From assembly GCA_023133395.1 (NCBI GenBank), contig JAGLWO010000522.1, forward strand, positions 1 to 5,420: a stretch of 5,420 nucleotides of DNA, in the 5' to 3' direction. Positions 5,304 through 5,420 of the stretch are shown piece by piece. This DNA comes from Candidatus Cloacimonadota bacterium. GTDB taxonomy: Bacteria; Cloacimonadota; Cloacimonadia; Cloacimonadales; TCS61. The position numbers and the translations under genes were made by a program. Each line of letters opens with the position of its first letter. Positions within the stretch are counted from its first letter, which is position 1. The notes under the pieces are model-generated. The model was not told the DNA's origin. It made no database searches and saw nothing but the letters and a program-made list of their open reading frames with translations.

Positions 5304-5420
5304 TTACTCATAGATTTCATAGAATGTATTATTCAAGAAAAATCTTACATTCTGTCCAAGAGCAAGGAACTGTCCTGATCCCGGTTCTTCTTTGAGAAGT
5401 TCGAAATATTCTTTGGAAGC
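5304..5420 (-). CDS. C-terminal end of an unidentified protein
   Basis: The last 38 codons of a gene that enters from beyond the right edge, ending in TAA at 5304-5306. The segment reads as normal protein, with EYFELLKEEPGSGQFLALG (4-22) followed by a short strand-like tail NVRFFLNNTFYEIYE. This 'helix, then LALG-x-NVxF strand pair' ending reminds me of the C-terminal tails of some VIT/VWA-domain proteins, but that is a weak impression and I do not assign a function. It runs the same way as the downstream genes. No terminator is visible after it; repeat copy B follows at once. Confidence 0.65.
   Translation of the reverse strand, partial: ASKEYFELLKEEPGSGQFLALGQNVRFFLNNTFYEIYE

Noticed and set aside
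5045..5320. Minus-strand frame starting in the 3' end of the upstream gene and running through repeat B into the GIY-YIG gene
   Set aside because: It is a different frame from the well-supported GIY-YIG gene, and its first part is translated repeat with no recognisable motif.

Overview
The window is an AT-rich bacterial stretch in which every supportable gene is read from the minus strand. No rRNA, tRNA or phylogenetic marker is present, so the host cannot be named. The AT-rich composition, the FeoA/FeoB/Fur iron locus and a small GIY-YIG gene embedded in short intergenic repeats would fit an uncultured anaerobe (for example of the FCB group), but that is a guess.

In transcription order (high to low coordinates): (1) 5304-5420, the last 38 codons of an unidentified protein. 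(2) 4647-5302, a small GIY-YIG nuclease gene flanked by two ~124 bp direct repeats (copies B and A, about 93% identical) whose ends are short inverted repeats. A third, truncated copy (C) supplies the nuclease's stop codon, and an unrelated hairpin lies beside it. This looks like a small repeat-bounded mobile unit. (3) 2699-4620, a two-gene unit: a TIR-like nucleotide-binding protein of the presumed NADase type (PF10137-like) overlaps by ATGA a PLP enzyme of the D-serine dehydratase/D-threonine aldolase family. (4) 1-2653, an iron-uptake locus: a Fur-family repressor, then feoA and feoB separated by one base. FeoB runs off the left edge of the window.

Two good Fur-box matches lie upstream of fur (2633-2653) and of feoA (2080-2100). 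They suggest that Fur represses its own gene and the FeoAB ferrous-iron transporter when Fe2+ is plentiful. FeoB is the GTPase-linked membrane permease and FeoA its small cytoplasmic SH3-like partner.

The parts most worth a second look are the repeat-bounded GIY-YIG unit and the translationally coupled TIR plus PLP-enzyme pair. The latter is not a textbook defence operon and could be an undescribed pairing. No gene-free stretch exceeds about 230 bases.
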